Assembly (NCBI RefSeq): GCF_003709565.1
Contig: NZ_QNRC01000022.1
Span: 1 to 64,000 of the forward strand
Length of the DNA stretch: 64,000 nucleotides
Direction: 5' to 3'
From: Paracoccus sigandri
GTDB taxonomy: Bacteria > Pseudomonadota > Alphaproteobacteria > Rhodobacterales > Rhodobacteraceae
The position numbers were made by a program, and so were the translations under genes. How positions within the stretch are numbered: the first letter of the stretch is position 1; every line of letters begins with the position of its first letter. Under the pieces are notes generated by a model. That model was not told the origin of the DNA. It saw nothing but the letters and a program-made list of their open reading frames with translations, and made no database searches. Shown here piece by piece: positions 26,057 to 34,129 of the stretch.

Positions 26057-27022
26057 CTAGTAATCGGCATAGACGTCAGAGAGCATGATCTCGGCCCCCG
26101 GCGCCGGGGCCTTGCGGGCCGAGGTCACGCAATCCTCGATGAAGGCTACGATCTCGGCGTCGATGGCATCCAGCTCGGCTGCCTCGATCAGCTTGGCTTC
26201 GGTCACCTTGCGGCGGAAGCGCAGCAGGGCGTCCCGGGTCTCGCGCAGGGTCTTGACCTCGTCCTTGGCGCGGTAGTTCTGGGGATCGCCCTCGAAATGG
26301 CCGAAATAGCGCGTCGCCTCGGCGATCAGGGCACAGGGGCCCTTGCCGGCGCGCACATGCTCCAGCGCGTCCGCCATCGCCTGGTAGACCGAGAAATAGT
26401 CGAAGCCGTCCGCTTCGAAGACCGGCAGGCCGAAGCCTCGCGTCCGCCCGGCCAGGTCCGAGCCGATGCCATAGCCTTCGCCGGTATGTTCGGAATAGCC
26501 GTTCAGTTCGAAGACGAAGATCTTGGGCAGCTTCAGCACGACGGCCATGTTCATTGCTTCGAAGACCGTGCCCTGGTTTGACGAGCCGCCGCCGCCGAAG
26601 GACACCGCCACGCTGCCGTCGCCGCGTGCCTGGCAGGCCAGCGCCGCGCCCACCGCGATGGGCGGGCCACCGCCGACGATGCCGTTGGCGCCCAGCATGC
26701 CCTTGTCGATGTCGGCGATGTGCATCGAGCCACCGCGGCCCTTGCACAGCCCGTCGGCGCGGCCATAGATCTCGTGCATCATCAGCCGCGGGTCGCAACC
26801 CTTGGCGATGCAATGGCCATGCCCGCGATGGGTCGAGCTGATATAGTCGCGGTCGGTCAGATGCTCGCAGATGCCGACGGCGATCGCCTCTTGTCCCGCA
26901 TACAGATGCGTGAAGCCGGCGATTTCGCCGCTGCGATTCTCGATATGCAGTCTTTCCTCGAATTCCCGGATCATCCGCATCTGCCGATAGGCCTTCAGGA
27001 TGTCGGTGCGGCTTTGTTGCAT
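26057..27022 (-). CDS. 2-oxoacid/acetoin dehydrogenase E1 component, alpha subunit (altered ThDP motif)
   Basis: 321 aa, normal length. LKAYRQMRMIREFEERL at the start, STHRGHGHCIAKG near 63 and GRGGSMH near 96 are family hallmarks. The ThDP/Mg motif is unusual: where relatives have GDGSSNQG this protein has GGGGSSNQG (Gly145 in place of the Mg-ligating Asp), and ENNGY is ELNGY (the ligating Asn174 is kept). The change equals one base (plus-strand C at 26589). The rest of the protein looks intact, so the gene may encode an impaired or metal-independent enzyme, or carry a recent mutation. Start at 27022 follows GGAGGGGGCC. First gene of the E1alpha-E1beta-E2 operon. Confidence 0.88.
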   Translation of the reverse strand: MQQSRTDILKAYRQMRMIREFEERLHIENRSGEIAGFTHLYAGQEAIAVGICEHLTDRDYISSTHRGHGHCIAKGCDPRLMMHEIYGRADGLCKGRGGSMHIADIDKGMLGANGIVGGGPPIAVGAALACQARGDGSVAVSFGGGGSSNQGTVFEAMNMAVVLKLPKIFVFELNGYSEHTGEGYGIGSDLAGRTRGFGLPVFEADGFDYFSVYQAMADALEHVRAGKGPCALIAEATRYFGHFEGDPQNYRAKDEVKTLRETRDALLRFRRKVTEAKLIEAAELDAIDAEIVAFIEDCVTSARKAPAPGAEIMLSDVYADY

Positions 27023-27148
27023 GGCCCCCTCCCGCTCGTCTTGCACTCGGAAACTGGTCGATTCTTGCGGGCGTGTCAATTTATATATGTTCAAGCAATG
27101 GGTCTTATGTATACTTAGATGGCATAAAATGTATTTTTGGAGGAGAGC
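27023..27148. promoter_or_regulatory. Divergent promoter region with ATGTATACTT site
   Basis: 126 bp between E1alpha (minus) and the acyl-CoA dehydrogenase (plus). GTATAC is at 27109-27114 within TTATGTATACTTAG, one of the GTATAC-centred sites of the island. GTATTTTT at 27131-27138 and the ribosome site GGAGGAGAGC lie just before the ATG at 27149. Confidence 0.5.
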
Positions 27149-28312
27149 ATGGATTTCCGGCTGACCGAGATCCAGCGTGATCTGCAAGAGGCGGCACGCA
27201 AGTTCGCCCGCAGCGAACTGGTGGATCTTGCCCGCGAACTCGAGGAGAAGGCAGAGCCCGTCCCGCATGAATGGGTCAGGCGCTATGCCGAACTGGGCTT
27301 CCTTGGCATCAACGTGGCCGAGGACTATGGCGGCATGGGTCTGGGCAACCTCGAGGCGCTGCTGGTCGTCGAGGAATTCGCCAAGATCAGTTCGGCCGTG
27401 GCATTCCCGGTGTTCGAATCCTGCGTCGGCCCCGTGCGCGCCATCGAGCATTTCGCGCCCGAAAGCCTGAAGGCGCGCGTGATTCCCGCCGTCTGCCGCG
27501 GCGAAAAGGTGGTGGCCATCGGCATGTCCGAACCCGATGCCGGATCGGCGCTGACCGACCTGAAGACCCGCGCCCGCATCGAATCGGACAAGGTCGTGCT
27601 GAACGGCACGAAACGCTGGTGTTCCGGCGGCGGCCATGCCGAGGGCTACCTGATCTATGCCCGTTTCGACGACACGCCGGGCGCCGGGTCGATCGGGGCT
27701 GTCTATGTGGAAAAGGGCACGCCCGGCTTCAGCTTCGGCCCGCAGGAGCGGCTGATGGGGTTCCGCGGCGTGCCGTCGAGCGACCTGTTCTTCGACAATG
27801 TCGAGCTGCCGCTGGAGAATGTCGTCGTGCCCGGCGGCGGCTTCAAGCGGCTGATGGAAGCCTTCGACCTGGAGCGCTGCGGCAATGCCACCATGTCGCT
27901 GGGCCAGGCTTCGGGCGCGCTGGAGGATGTGCTGGACTATGTCCAGGAGCGCCATCAGTTCGGCCGGCCGCTGGTCGATTTCCAGGCGGTGCAGATCAAG
28001 CTGGCCGAGATGCGGCTGCGCGTCGATGCGGCGCGGCTGCTGATCCATCGCGCGGCGCAGAACGCCCAGGACGGGATGCCCTCGATCCTGGACAGCTCGC
28101 TGGCGAAATGCTTTGCCAACGAGATCTCGCGCGAAGTGACCGGCAATGCCGTGCAGTTGATGGGCGGATATGGCTATTCCAAGGAATATCCGATGGAGCG
28201 CCGGCTGCGCGATTCCTGGGGCTGGGGCATCGCCGGCGGCGCGGTGGACATCCAGAAGGTGAACATCACCGCCGCCATGGTCGGACGCCGCTTCAACCAG
28301 CGCCGCGCCTGA
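27149..28312 (+). CDS. Acyl-CoA dehydrogenase
   Basis: 387 aa, standard length. MSEPDAGSALTD near residue 126 is the FAD signature; FGRPLVDFQAVQIKLAEM and QLMGGYGYSKEYPMERRLRD are family blocks. At the medium-chain dehydrogenase base position (IYEGT) it reads IAGGA (Gly363), but Glu242 in AFDLERCG matches the alternative base position of isovaleryl- and long-chain-type enzymes, so activity is expected. It desaturates an acyl-CoA and passes electrons to ETF (etfB at 63322). Start at 27149 follows GGAGGAGAGC. A strong terminator follows. Confidence 0.92.
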   Translation: MDFRLTEIQRDLQEAARKFARSELVDLARELEEKAEPVPHEWVRRYAELGFLGINVAEDYGGMGLGNLEALLVVEEFAKISSAVAFPVFESCVGPVRAIEHFAPESLKARVIPAVCRGEKVVAIGMSEPDAGSALTDLKTRARIESDKVVLNGTKRWCSGGGHAEGYLIYARFDDTPGAGSIGAVYVEKGTPGFSFGPQERLMGFRGVPSSDLFFDNVELPLENVVVPGGGFKRLMEAFDLERCGNATMSLGQASGALEDVLDYVQERHQFGRPLVDFQAVQIKLAEMRLRVDAARLLIHRAAQNAQDGMPSILDSSLAKCFANEISREVTGNAVQLMGGYGYSKEYPMERRLRDSWGWGIAGGAVDIQKVNITAAMVGRRFNQRRA

Positions 28313-28317
28313 CCAAG

Positions 28318-28344
28318 CGCCGGGCCGGGTTGACCGGCCCGGCG
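28318..28344 (+). terminator. Hairpin terminator after acyl-CoA dehydrogenase
   Basis: CGCCGGGCCGG (28318-28328) and CCGGCCCGGCG (28334-28344) form a perfect 11-bp stem with a GTTGA loop, followed by TTTCCC. It separates the dehydrogenase from the Rieske ferredoxin gene 41 nt downstream, which may depend on read-through. Confidence 0.7.
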
Positions 28345-28385
28345 TTTCCCCCGAAATTTGGCGGCAAGAAGAGAAAGGGCAGGGA

Positions 28386-28721
28386 ATGATCCCGAGAGGA
28401 TTGGGCGCCGATGCCGAGGAATTCGTCGATGTCGGCGCGGTCATGCAGGTGCCCACTGCTGGCCCCTGGTTCGTCACCGCCGGCGGGCGCGAGGTGATCC
28501 TGTGCCGGCGCGATGGCGAGATCGTCGGCTTTTCCGGCAATTGCACGCATAACTTCGCCCGCCTGTCCGAGGGTGCGGTCGAAGGCAACGTGGTGATCTG
28601 TCCCAAACATGGCGCCCGATTCGACTGTTCGACCGGCAAGGCGCTGTCCTCGCTGTGCAGCGACCTGCCCCGGGTCGAGGTCAGGATTTCCGGCCGCCGT
28701 GTGCTGGTGCGGCGCGGCTGA
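28386..28721 (+). CDS. Rieske [2Fe-2S] ferredoxin
   Basis: 111 aa. Cys53-His55 (GNCTHNFARL) and Cys72-His75 (VICPKHGARFDCSTG) are the Rieske ligand pairs of BphF/NdoA-type ferredoxins. It would carry electrons from the reductase (7987-9168) to a Rieske oxygenase alpha subunit (37860 or 51771). It has a slightly longer N-terminus than usual. AAAGGGCAGGGA precedes the ATG at 28386. Placement behind an acyl-CoA dehydrogenase, away from either oxygenase, is unusual. Confidence 0.9.
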   Translation: MIPRGLGADAEEFVDVGAVMQVPTAGPWFVTAGGREVILCRRDGEIVGFSGNCTHNFARLSEGAVEGNVVICPKHGARFDCSTGKALSSLCSDLPRVEVRISGRRVLVRRG

Positions 28722-28733
28722 CGGCCAGGTGCT

Positions 28734-29531
28734 TCACAACCGATAGTGCTGCAGCGCCCGTTTCAGCAGCTGCGCGCGGGCGACAGGGTCCAGCCCCTGC
28801 TTCTGAAGCCGCAGCATCGGCACCTCGACATCCAGCGGCAGGCCGGGATCGGTGGCGTCCAGCAGGGCTTGCAGGGGCAACTCGCCCTCGCCCGGTATCG
28901 CGCGATCCTCGACCGCTTCACGAAAGGCGTCCTCGGGCGTGGCCAGCATCGCGTCGCAGAATTGCAGCGCGCCGATGGTGTCGGCAAGCGGGCCAAGCTG
29001 GGCCGGGCTGCCGCCGGTGCGCGCCAGGTGCAGCGGATCGACCAGCAGGCTCAGGTTCGCATGGCCGTTCTGGCGCACGAAATCCGCCGCCTCGCCCACC
29101 GTGGACAGCGAGGAAAACGCCATGAATTCGATGGACAGGGCGATTCCCCGCGCGGCCGCCGCGTCGCAGGTCTGCGACAGCCGATCCGAGGCGCGCGCCA
29201 GGTCGCGGTCATAGATCAGCACGGTGGTGCGCCGCGCCCCGATCTCGGCGGCATGGTCCAGCACCTGCAGGTAGTCGGCGGGATCGGTGCGGCTGGAAAA
29301 TGGCAAGGCCTCGATATTGTGGACCTGAACGCCGTCCGCCCGCAGCGCCTGCGCGAAGGCCCGTGTGGGGGCGCCGGGCAGCAGCCGCGGAAAGATGTCG
29401 AGCTGCGGCGCCGGCGGATGCAGGAACACCGTGACGAAGGGAAAGCCCGTCGCCGCGGCGGTGTGGACCAGTGCCATCGGATCGGTGTCGCGCAGGCTGA
29501 GCTGGTGCAGGGTCAGGATGCGCTCGACCAT
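28734..29531 (-). CDS. Sugar phosphate isomerase/epimerase-like TIM barrel protein
   Basis: 265 aa xylose-isomerase-like AP-endonuclease-2 fold. Candidate metal ligands are Glu in IALSIEFMAF, Asp/His in LLVDPLHLARTGG, Asp in LQFCDAM and Glu in LPLDVEVPML. Related proteins in catabolic clusters act as epimerases, isomerases or dehydroshikimate-dehydratase-like enzymes on non-sugar rings; the exact role is unknown. It is the last gene of the long minus-strand unit and starts 1 nt before the livF stop codon region, so it is cotranscribed with the second transporter. Confidence 0.75.
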   Translation of the reverse strand: MVERILTLHQLSLRDTDPMALVHTAAATGFPFVTVFLHPPAPQLDIFPRLLPGAPTRAFAQALRADGVQVHNIEALPFSSRTDPADYLQVLDHAAEIGARRTTVLIYDRDLARASDRLSQTCDAAAARGIALSIEFMAFSSLSTVGEAADFVRQNGHANLSLLVDPLHLARTGGSPAQLGPLADTIGALQFCDAMLATPEDAFREAVEDRAIPGEGELPLQALLDATDPGLPLDVEVPMLRLQKQGLDPVARAQLLKRALQHYRL

Positions 29532-29532
29532 C

Positions 29533-30237
29533 TCAGGCGCCCAGATAGCTTTCGATCACCCGCTGGTCACGCATCAGCACGTCCGAGGCGCCCTCCATCA
29601 CGATCTGGCCGCGATCCAGCACATAGGCCCGCTGCGTGCATTCCAGCGCGCGATAGGCGTTTTGCTCGACCAGCAGAATGGTCAGTCCCTCGCGGTTGAG
29701 CCGTGTCAGCGCGTCGAATACCTGGTCGCTCATCAGTGGTGACAGGCCCAACGAGGGCTCGTCCAGAAGCAGGATCTCGGGCGCGCCCATCAAGGCGCGG
29801 CCTATGGCCAGCATCTGCTGCTGGCCGCCCGAGAGCGTGCCGGCGATCTGTTCGGTGCGCTCTTCCAAGATCGGGAAGAGGGCGTAGACCTGTTCCAGTC
29901 TGTAGCGCGCCGGCCGCTGGCCCAGGGCTAGCATGCCCAGTTGCAGGTTTTCCCAGACCGACATGTCGGCCAGCACCTGCCGCCCTTCGGGGACATGCAG
30001 CAGGCCCTGGCGCGAGACCTGGAAGGCAGCCATGCGCCCCAGATCCTTGCCGTCAAAGACGACCTGTCCCCTTTGCGGTACCACGGTCCGACTCAGCGCG
30101 TTCAGAAGCGTCGATTTCCCCGCTCCGTTCGAGCCGACCAGCGCCACCATCTCGCCGCGGTTCACATGCAGGCTGACATCGCGCAGCGCCTGGATGCCCT
30201 TGTAGGAGACGCTCAGATTCCTGACTTCAAGCAGCAT
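29533..30237 (-). CDS. livF: Branched-chain-type ABC transporter ATP-binding protein LivF (set 2)
   Basis: 234 aa. Walker A GSNGAGKST near residue 36, signature LSGGQQQMLAIGRAL, Walker B EILLLDEPSLGL and EQNAYRALE. Paralogous to the LivF at 9199-9915. Its start at 30237 lies within the end of livG (11-nt overlap). It powers import by the second transporter. Confidence 0.93.
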   Translation of the reverse strand: MLLEVRNLSVSYKGIQALRDVSLHVNRGEMVALVGSNGAGKSTLLNALSRTVVPQRGQVVFDGKDLGRMAAFQVSRQGLLHVPEGRQVLADMSVWENLQLGMLALGQRPARYRLEQVYALFPILEERTEQIAGTLSGGQQQMLAIGRALMGAPEILLLDEPSLGLSPLMSDQVFDALTRLNREGLTILLVEQNAYRALECTQRAYVLDRGQIVMEGASDVLMRDQRVIESYLGA

Positions 30238-30997
30238 CAGCCTTGCCTCCGATATAGGCTTCGATGACCTTTGGATCGCGGGTGACCGCGTCGGGGGGGC
30301 CCTCGGCGATCATGCGGCCAGAATCCAGCACATAGACCTGGTTGCACAGGCGCGAGACGAAGGTCACATTGTGCTCGATCAGCAAAAGCCCCATACCAGA
30401 GCGTGCCAGATCCTCGAAGATCTCAGCCATTTCGGCGGATTCGACCTCGTTCATGCCGGCGACCGGCTCGTCCAGCATGACGACGAGCGGCTCCGCGGCG
30501 ATCGAGCGGGCTATCTCGACCCGGCGCTGGTGGCCGTAGGGCAGGCTGCCCGCCTCGTAATCGGCATATGCCTGGATGCCGAAGCGGCCCAGCAACTCCC
30601 AAGCCTGCTCCCGCAGGCGGCGGGTCTCGGCCAGCGCGGCGGGCAGGCCCATCAGGCTGGACATCACGCCGCTGTGCTGCTTGCGGAAATAGCCGATCAC
30701 CACATTGTCGAGGACGCTTTCCTCGGGCAGCAGGCGGATGTTCTGGAAGGTGCGGGCGATGCCGCGGCGTGCCACCTCGTCCACATGCAGCCGGGTAAGT
30801 TGCTGGTCGTCCAGGTAGACCTCACCCTTGGTCAGGCTGTAGACGCCCGAGATCATGTTGACGACGGTGCTTTTGCCGGCCCCGTTCGGGCCGATCAGCC
30901 CGGTGATCCGACCGGCGGGGACGGTCATGTTGATGCCATCGACGGCCTTCAGCCCACCGAAATACTTGCAGGCGCCCTCAATCCGCAGCGACGACAT
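30227..30997 (-). CDS. livG: Branched-chain-type ABC transporter ATP-binding protein LivG (set 2)
   Basis: 256 aa. Start at 30997 is chosen for GAGGAGGGGACCG just upstream. Walker A GPNGAGKSTVVNMISG, the degenerate signature LPYGHQRRVEIARSI, Walker B VMLDEPVAGMN and YVLDSGRMIAEGPP. Paralogue of the LivG at 9912. It overlaps livM upstream by 20 nt and livF downstream by 11 nt, so the four transporter genes form one compact unit. Confidence 0.93.
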   Translation of the reverse strand: MSSLRIEGACKYFGGLKAVDGINMTVPAGRITGLIGPNGAGKSTVVNMISGVYSLTKGEVYLDDQQLTRLHVDEVARRGIARTFQNIRLLPEESVLDNVVIGYFRKQHSGVMSSLMGLPAALAETRRLREQAWELLGRFGIQAYADYEAGSLPYGHQRRVEIARSIAAEPLVVMLDEPVAGMNEVESAEMAEIFEDLARSGMGLLLIEHNVTFVSRLCNQVYVLDSGRMIAEGPPDAVTRDPKVIEAYIGGKADAA

Positions 30998-31877
30998 CGG
31001 TCCCCTCCTCCCGCTTGGACATGGTTTTGGGCGTGCGGCGCAGGCGGCGACGCAGCCAGTAGACCAGTTCATCGCCCACGCCGTTCGGCAGGAAGGTGAT
31101 GACCAGGATCAGGATCACCCCGTTCAGGATGCCACGGTTTTCGGCCAGCGGGCGCGCCAGTTCGGGCAGGATTGCCATGATCAGCGCCCCGGCGATGGGG
31201 CCCAACAGCGTGTTGCGCCCACCCAGGACCACCACGGTCAGGCTGGCGACCATGGCGTGAAAGCCGAAATCCACCGGCTCGATGTTGAAGACGTAAAGCG
31301 AGCGCAGCGCCCCGAAGACCGCGCCGATCAACCCCGAGAGCACGAAGGCCAGCGCGTAATAGGACTTGATCGGCACGCCGAGCGAGGCGGCGACGGAATC
31401 GTCCTGGCGCAGCGCGTTGAACACTCGACCGACCGAGGTGCGGTTGATCGACCAGATCACGTAGATCGTGACCAGCACCGCCAGCAGCAGCCAGCCGGTG
31501 TTCATCACCCGCGGGATCCCCGAGATGCCGATGGCGCCGCCGGTGAAGCCTTCGAAATACAACAGCAGCGCGATCACCACCTGCACGAAGGCCAGCGTGG
31601 CGATGGCCTGGAACGCGCCGCGCAGCCGCGCCAGCGGCACCGACAGCACATAGCTGACCGCCATCCCCACCACGGCCGAAACCAGGATGGCCAGCGGCAC
31701 CGGCGCGCCGTATCGCGTCACCAGGATTGCCGTGGCATAGGCGCCAAGCGCCGAGAAGCCCGCCGTCGCGATCGAGAACACGCCCGCACGCAGGGCCAGT
31801 TGCTGGCTGTAGCCCAGTCCGACCGCTATCAGGAAGAAGTCGATGAGGGGCTGATAGGAATAGTAAAAGGACATCAT
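30978..31877 (-). CDS. livM: Branched-chain-type ABC transporter permease LivM (set 2)
   Basis: 299 aa membrane protein. It has FLIAVGLGYSQQLALRAGVF and the GVFSIATAGFSALGAYATAI block near the N-terminus, GGAIGISGIPRV near 135, FNALRQDDSVAASLGVP near 180 and a basic cytoplasmic tail (RRRLRRTPK). Two adjacent ATGs (31877, 31874) overlap the livH stop. Paralogue of the LivM at 10667. Confidence 0.92.
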   Translation of the reverse strand: MMSFYYSYQPLIDFFLIAVGLGYSQQLALRAGVFSIATAGFSALGAYATAILVTRYGAPVPLAILVSAVVGMAVSYVLSVPLARLRGAFQAIATLAFVQVVIALLLYFEGFTGGAIGISGIPRVMNTGWLLLAVLVTIYVIWSINRTSVGRVFNALRQDDSVAASLGVPIKSYYALAFVLSGLIGAVFGALRSLYVFNIEPVDFGFHAMVASLTVVVLGGRNTLLGPIAGALIMAILPELARPLAENRGILNGVILILVITFLPNGVGDELVYWLRRRLRRTPKTMSKREEGTDVVAAD

Positions 31878-32764
31878 CTGCGGCTTCCTCCTGCATAGTT
31901 GCTGGCGCGTCCGAACAGGCCGTTCGGAAAGAACAGCAGCGTGACGAACAGCAGCGCGAAGATGATCGCGGTGGACAGTTCGCTGGACAGATAGGCGATG
32001 GTCAGCGACTGCACGATACCGATCAGGATTGCTGCGACCACCGCGCCCTGAAGCGAGCCCAGCCCGCCGATCACCACCACGACGAAGGCTTGCAGCAGGA
32101 AGGGCTCGCCCATCATGAAGTGAATCGAATTGAAGGACAGCCCGATGAGCACGCCCGCCAGCCCCGCCAGCGCCCCGGCGATGAAGAAGGTCTGGCGATA
32201 GACTGCGCTGGCTGAGACGCCCAGCAGCGCCGAAGCGTGTTCGTTGCTGGACACCGCCCGCACCTGGCGGCCGAAGCTGGTGCGGTTGATGTAATAGGCC
32301 AGTGCCAGCACCAGGAACAGGACCAGCCCCAGGATAGTCAGTTGCAACAGAGAGATGCGCATCCCCCAGAAGCTGAAGAACTTGACCGGGAATGTGCCGA
32401 AGGGAAAGCTCAACACCTTGGTGTTCGAGACCTGCTGGGCGATGTTCATCAGGATCAGGTCTACCCCGATCGAGGTGACGATGGCGGCGAATTCGGCATG
32501 GCCCGCCTTGCGCAATTGCCGGAAGGCCACGAAATCCACCACGACCGAGATCGTCCCGGTCGCGATGGTCGCCAGCAGTAGCGCGAACCAGAAGGGCAGT
32601 CCCTGCGCCGTCGCGTAATAAGCAATGAAGGCGCCGGCCATGAAGATCGCGCCGTGGGCTAGGTTCAGCAGTTTCTGCACGCCGAAGATCAGCGTAAAGC
32701 CAAGCGCGAACAGGGCATAGATCGCGCCGGACACCGTTCCATTGAGTATCTGTTGCAGTAGCAT
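31874..32764 (-). CDS. livH: Branched-chain-type ABC transporter permease LivH (set 2)
   Basis: 296 aa. Start at 32764 gives MLLQQILNGTVSGAIYALFA, matching the N-terminus of the other LivH, followed by KLLNLAHGAIFMAGAF. It ends in TLLFFPNGLFGRASNYAGG. The frame stays open upstream but the extra residues have no family match. It follows the SBP gene by 67 nt and starts the overlapping HMGF block. Confidence 0.92.
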   Translation of the reverse strand: MLLQQILNGTVSGAIYALFALGFTLIFGVQKLLNLAHGAIFMAGAFIAYYATAQGLPFWFALLLATIATGTISVVVDFVAFRQLRKAGHAEFAAIVTSIGVDLILMNIAQQVSNTKVLSFPFGTFPVKFFSFWGMRISLLQLTILGLVLFLVLALAYYINRTSFGRQVRAVSSNEHASALLGVSASAVYRQTFFIAGALAGLAGVLIGLSFNSIHFMMGEPFLLQAFVVVVIGGLGSLQGAVVAAILIGIVQSLTIAYLSSELSTAIIFALLFVTLLFFPNGLFGRASNYAGGSRR

Positions 32765-32831
32765 TTCGGTGGTCCGTCCAAAAGGGTTGCGGCCAGCGCG
32801 CCAGGCGCCCTGGCCCATGGCGCGGGAGCGA

Positions 32832-33959
32832 TCAGCGCGGAGCCTGGACGAAGGCACCGTCCTGCACCGTCAGCACATTCATGCCGACATGCGGATAGCG
32901 TTTCTCGTCCACCGAATAGCTGCCCTGGCCGGCAGCCACGCGGACCTCGCTGGTCTTGCCCAACTGGTCACGCAACGCCTCGCGGCTAGGTTCTTCCATG
33001 GATTTCAACGCATTGGCCATCACCAGCATCCCGCCATAGCCGACGGCGTTCCAGTTGTCGGCCTCGTGGCCGAACCTCTCGCGGAATTCGGTAGCGAAGG
33101 CCGTGGTGAAATCATCATAGCCGCCTGGCACCCAGTCGGCTATGAAGGTGACGCCTTCGACGCCTGCGCCGCCGCGGTCCAGAAACTCGGGCGAGGCGAA
33201 GGCATTGTGGCCAAAGACCGGCGTCGCCGGGTCCAGCCCCGCTTGGCGTAGCTGGACGATGATGTTCGCCCCTTGCGAGGCCGAAGCCGAGACGAAGACG
33301 CAATCCTGCTGAGAGGTGGCGATCTTGGTCGCCACCGACGAGAAGTCGGAATCGGTGCCGCCGACCTGTTCGACGGTAGTGATCTTCACGCCCTTGTCCA
33401 TCATCAGCTTCTCGAACTGTTTTTGCAGCGCAACATAGGCCTCGATGTCGCGAATGCCGATGACAGCGCATTCTTTCGCGCCTGCCACGTCGGCCGCGTA
33501 ATCGACGAGATAGGGGATGGTGATTTCCGGCGGCTGGGTTAGGATGAACGACCAGGGTCCCTGTTCCAGCACCTCGGGCGTGTTCGTCGTGGTGACGACC
33601 GGCATCTCGTATTGGTTGCCCGAGGACGCGCCGGCGATCGCGACCGCGCCGCTGGTCGGACCCAGGATACCCAGGATCGAGGGATCGTTGGCATAGCGCG
33701 CGATCAGCGTCATGGTCTGTGTACGATCGGTTGCGTCATCGGCATAGGTAACCTTGAGTGTGTTGCCCTCGCCCAAAAGACCTTGTTCGTTGATATGCTG
33801 CTCGGCCAGGCGCATGCCGTCTGCGACGGCAGTGCCGATGAAGGCGGCGGGACCGGTAAGGGCTTGGAGGACGACGACGTGGTATTCGTCGGATTGGGCG
33901 GCCATGGCGGGCAGTAACGCCATCGCGGTGCAGGTGGTGAACAGATTGGACAGTTTCAC
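32832..33959 (-). CDS. ABC transporter substrate-binding protein (branched-chain amino acid type)
   Basis: 375 aa, GTG start at 33959 with GGGGAGGAAACC upstream. Signal peptide is about residues 1-22 (ends AMAAQ). Blocks VVVLQALTGPAAFIG, DDATDRTQTMTLI, LGPTSGAVAIAGA, QQDCVFVSAS and EADNWNAVGYG. The Cys pair (KECA, QQDC) is conserved. It is the binding protein of the second transporter, directly upstream of livHMGF set 2 in the same direction. Its C-terminus has a GQGSYSVDEKR segment homologous to the truncated remnant at 119-220. Confidence 0.93.
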   Translation of the reverse strand: MKLSNLFTTCTAMALLPAMAAQSDEYHVVVLQALTGPAAFIGTAVADGMRLAEQHINEQGLLGEGNTLKVTYADDATDRTQTMTLIARYANDPSILGILGPTSGAVAIAGASSGNQYEMPVVTTTNTPEVLEQGPWSFILTQPPEITIPYLVDYAADVAGAKECAVIGIRDIEAYVALQKQFEKLMMDKGVKITTVEQVGGTDSDFSSVATKIATSQQDCVFVSASASQGANIIVQLRQAGLDPATPVFGHNAFASPEFLDRGGAGVEGVTFIADWVPGGYDDFTTAFATEFRERFGHEADNWNAVGYGGMLVMANALKSMEEPSREALRDQLGKTSEVRVAAGQGSYSVDEKRYPHVGMNVLTVQDGAFVQAPR

Positions 33960-34129
33960 GACGGTTTCCTCCCCAGGAATGATAACAGCGGGTTGACCTT
34001 GTGGTCGCCCGGTACCGGATCGCGATCCCTCGCGACCCGTGACGGATTCTCAGTTCCTCCCACAATACTACGTATACCAAAGATGGATATAAAAATATTG
34101 CATAGAGAAGTAAAAATACTTGTGATGGG
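33960..34129 (-). promoter_or_regulatory. Region upstream of SBP with ACGTATACCAA site
   Basis: 170 bp between the ligase stop (34130) and the SBP start (33959). GTATAC is at 34072-34077 in CTACGTATACCAA, followed by AT-rich DNA (ATATAAAAATATTGC). Its position suggests an internal promoter that lets the SBP and transporter be expressed separately from the ligase-ferredoxin-VOC genes upstream. Confidence 0.5.

Noticed and set aside
28235..28237. Loss of the catalytic Glu in the acyl-CoA dehydrogenase (IAGGA for IYEGT)
   Set aside because: Glu242 in DLERCG occupies the alternative base position used by isovaleryl- and long-chain-type dehydrogenases, so the enzyme is not judged inactive.
27023..28639. 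Minus-strand extension of the E1alpha frame to 28639
   Set aside because: The extra residues have no family match and run antisense to the acyl-CoA dehydrogenase; the true start at 27022 has a strong ribosome site and the family N-terminus.
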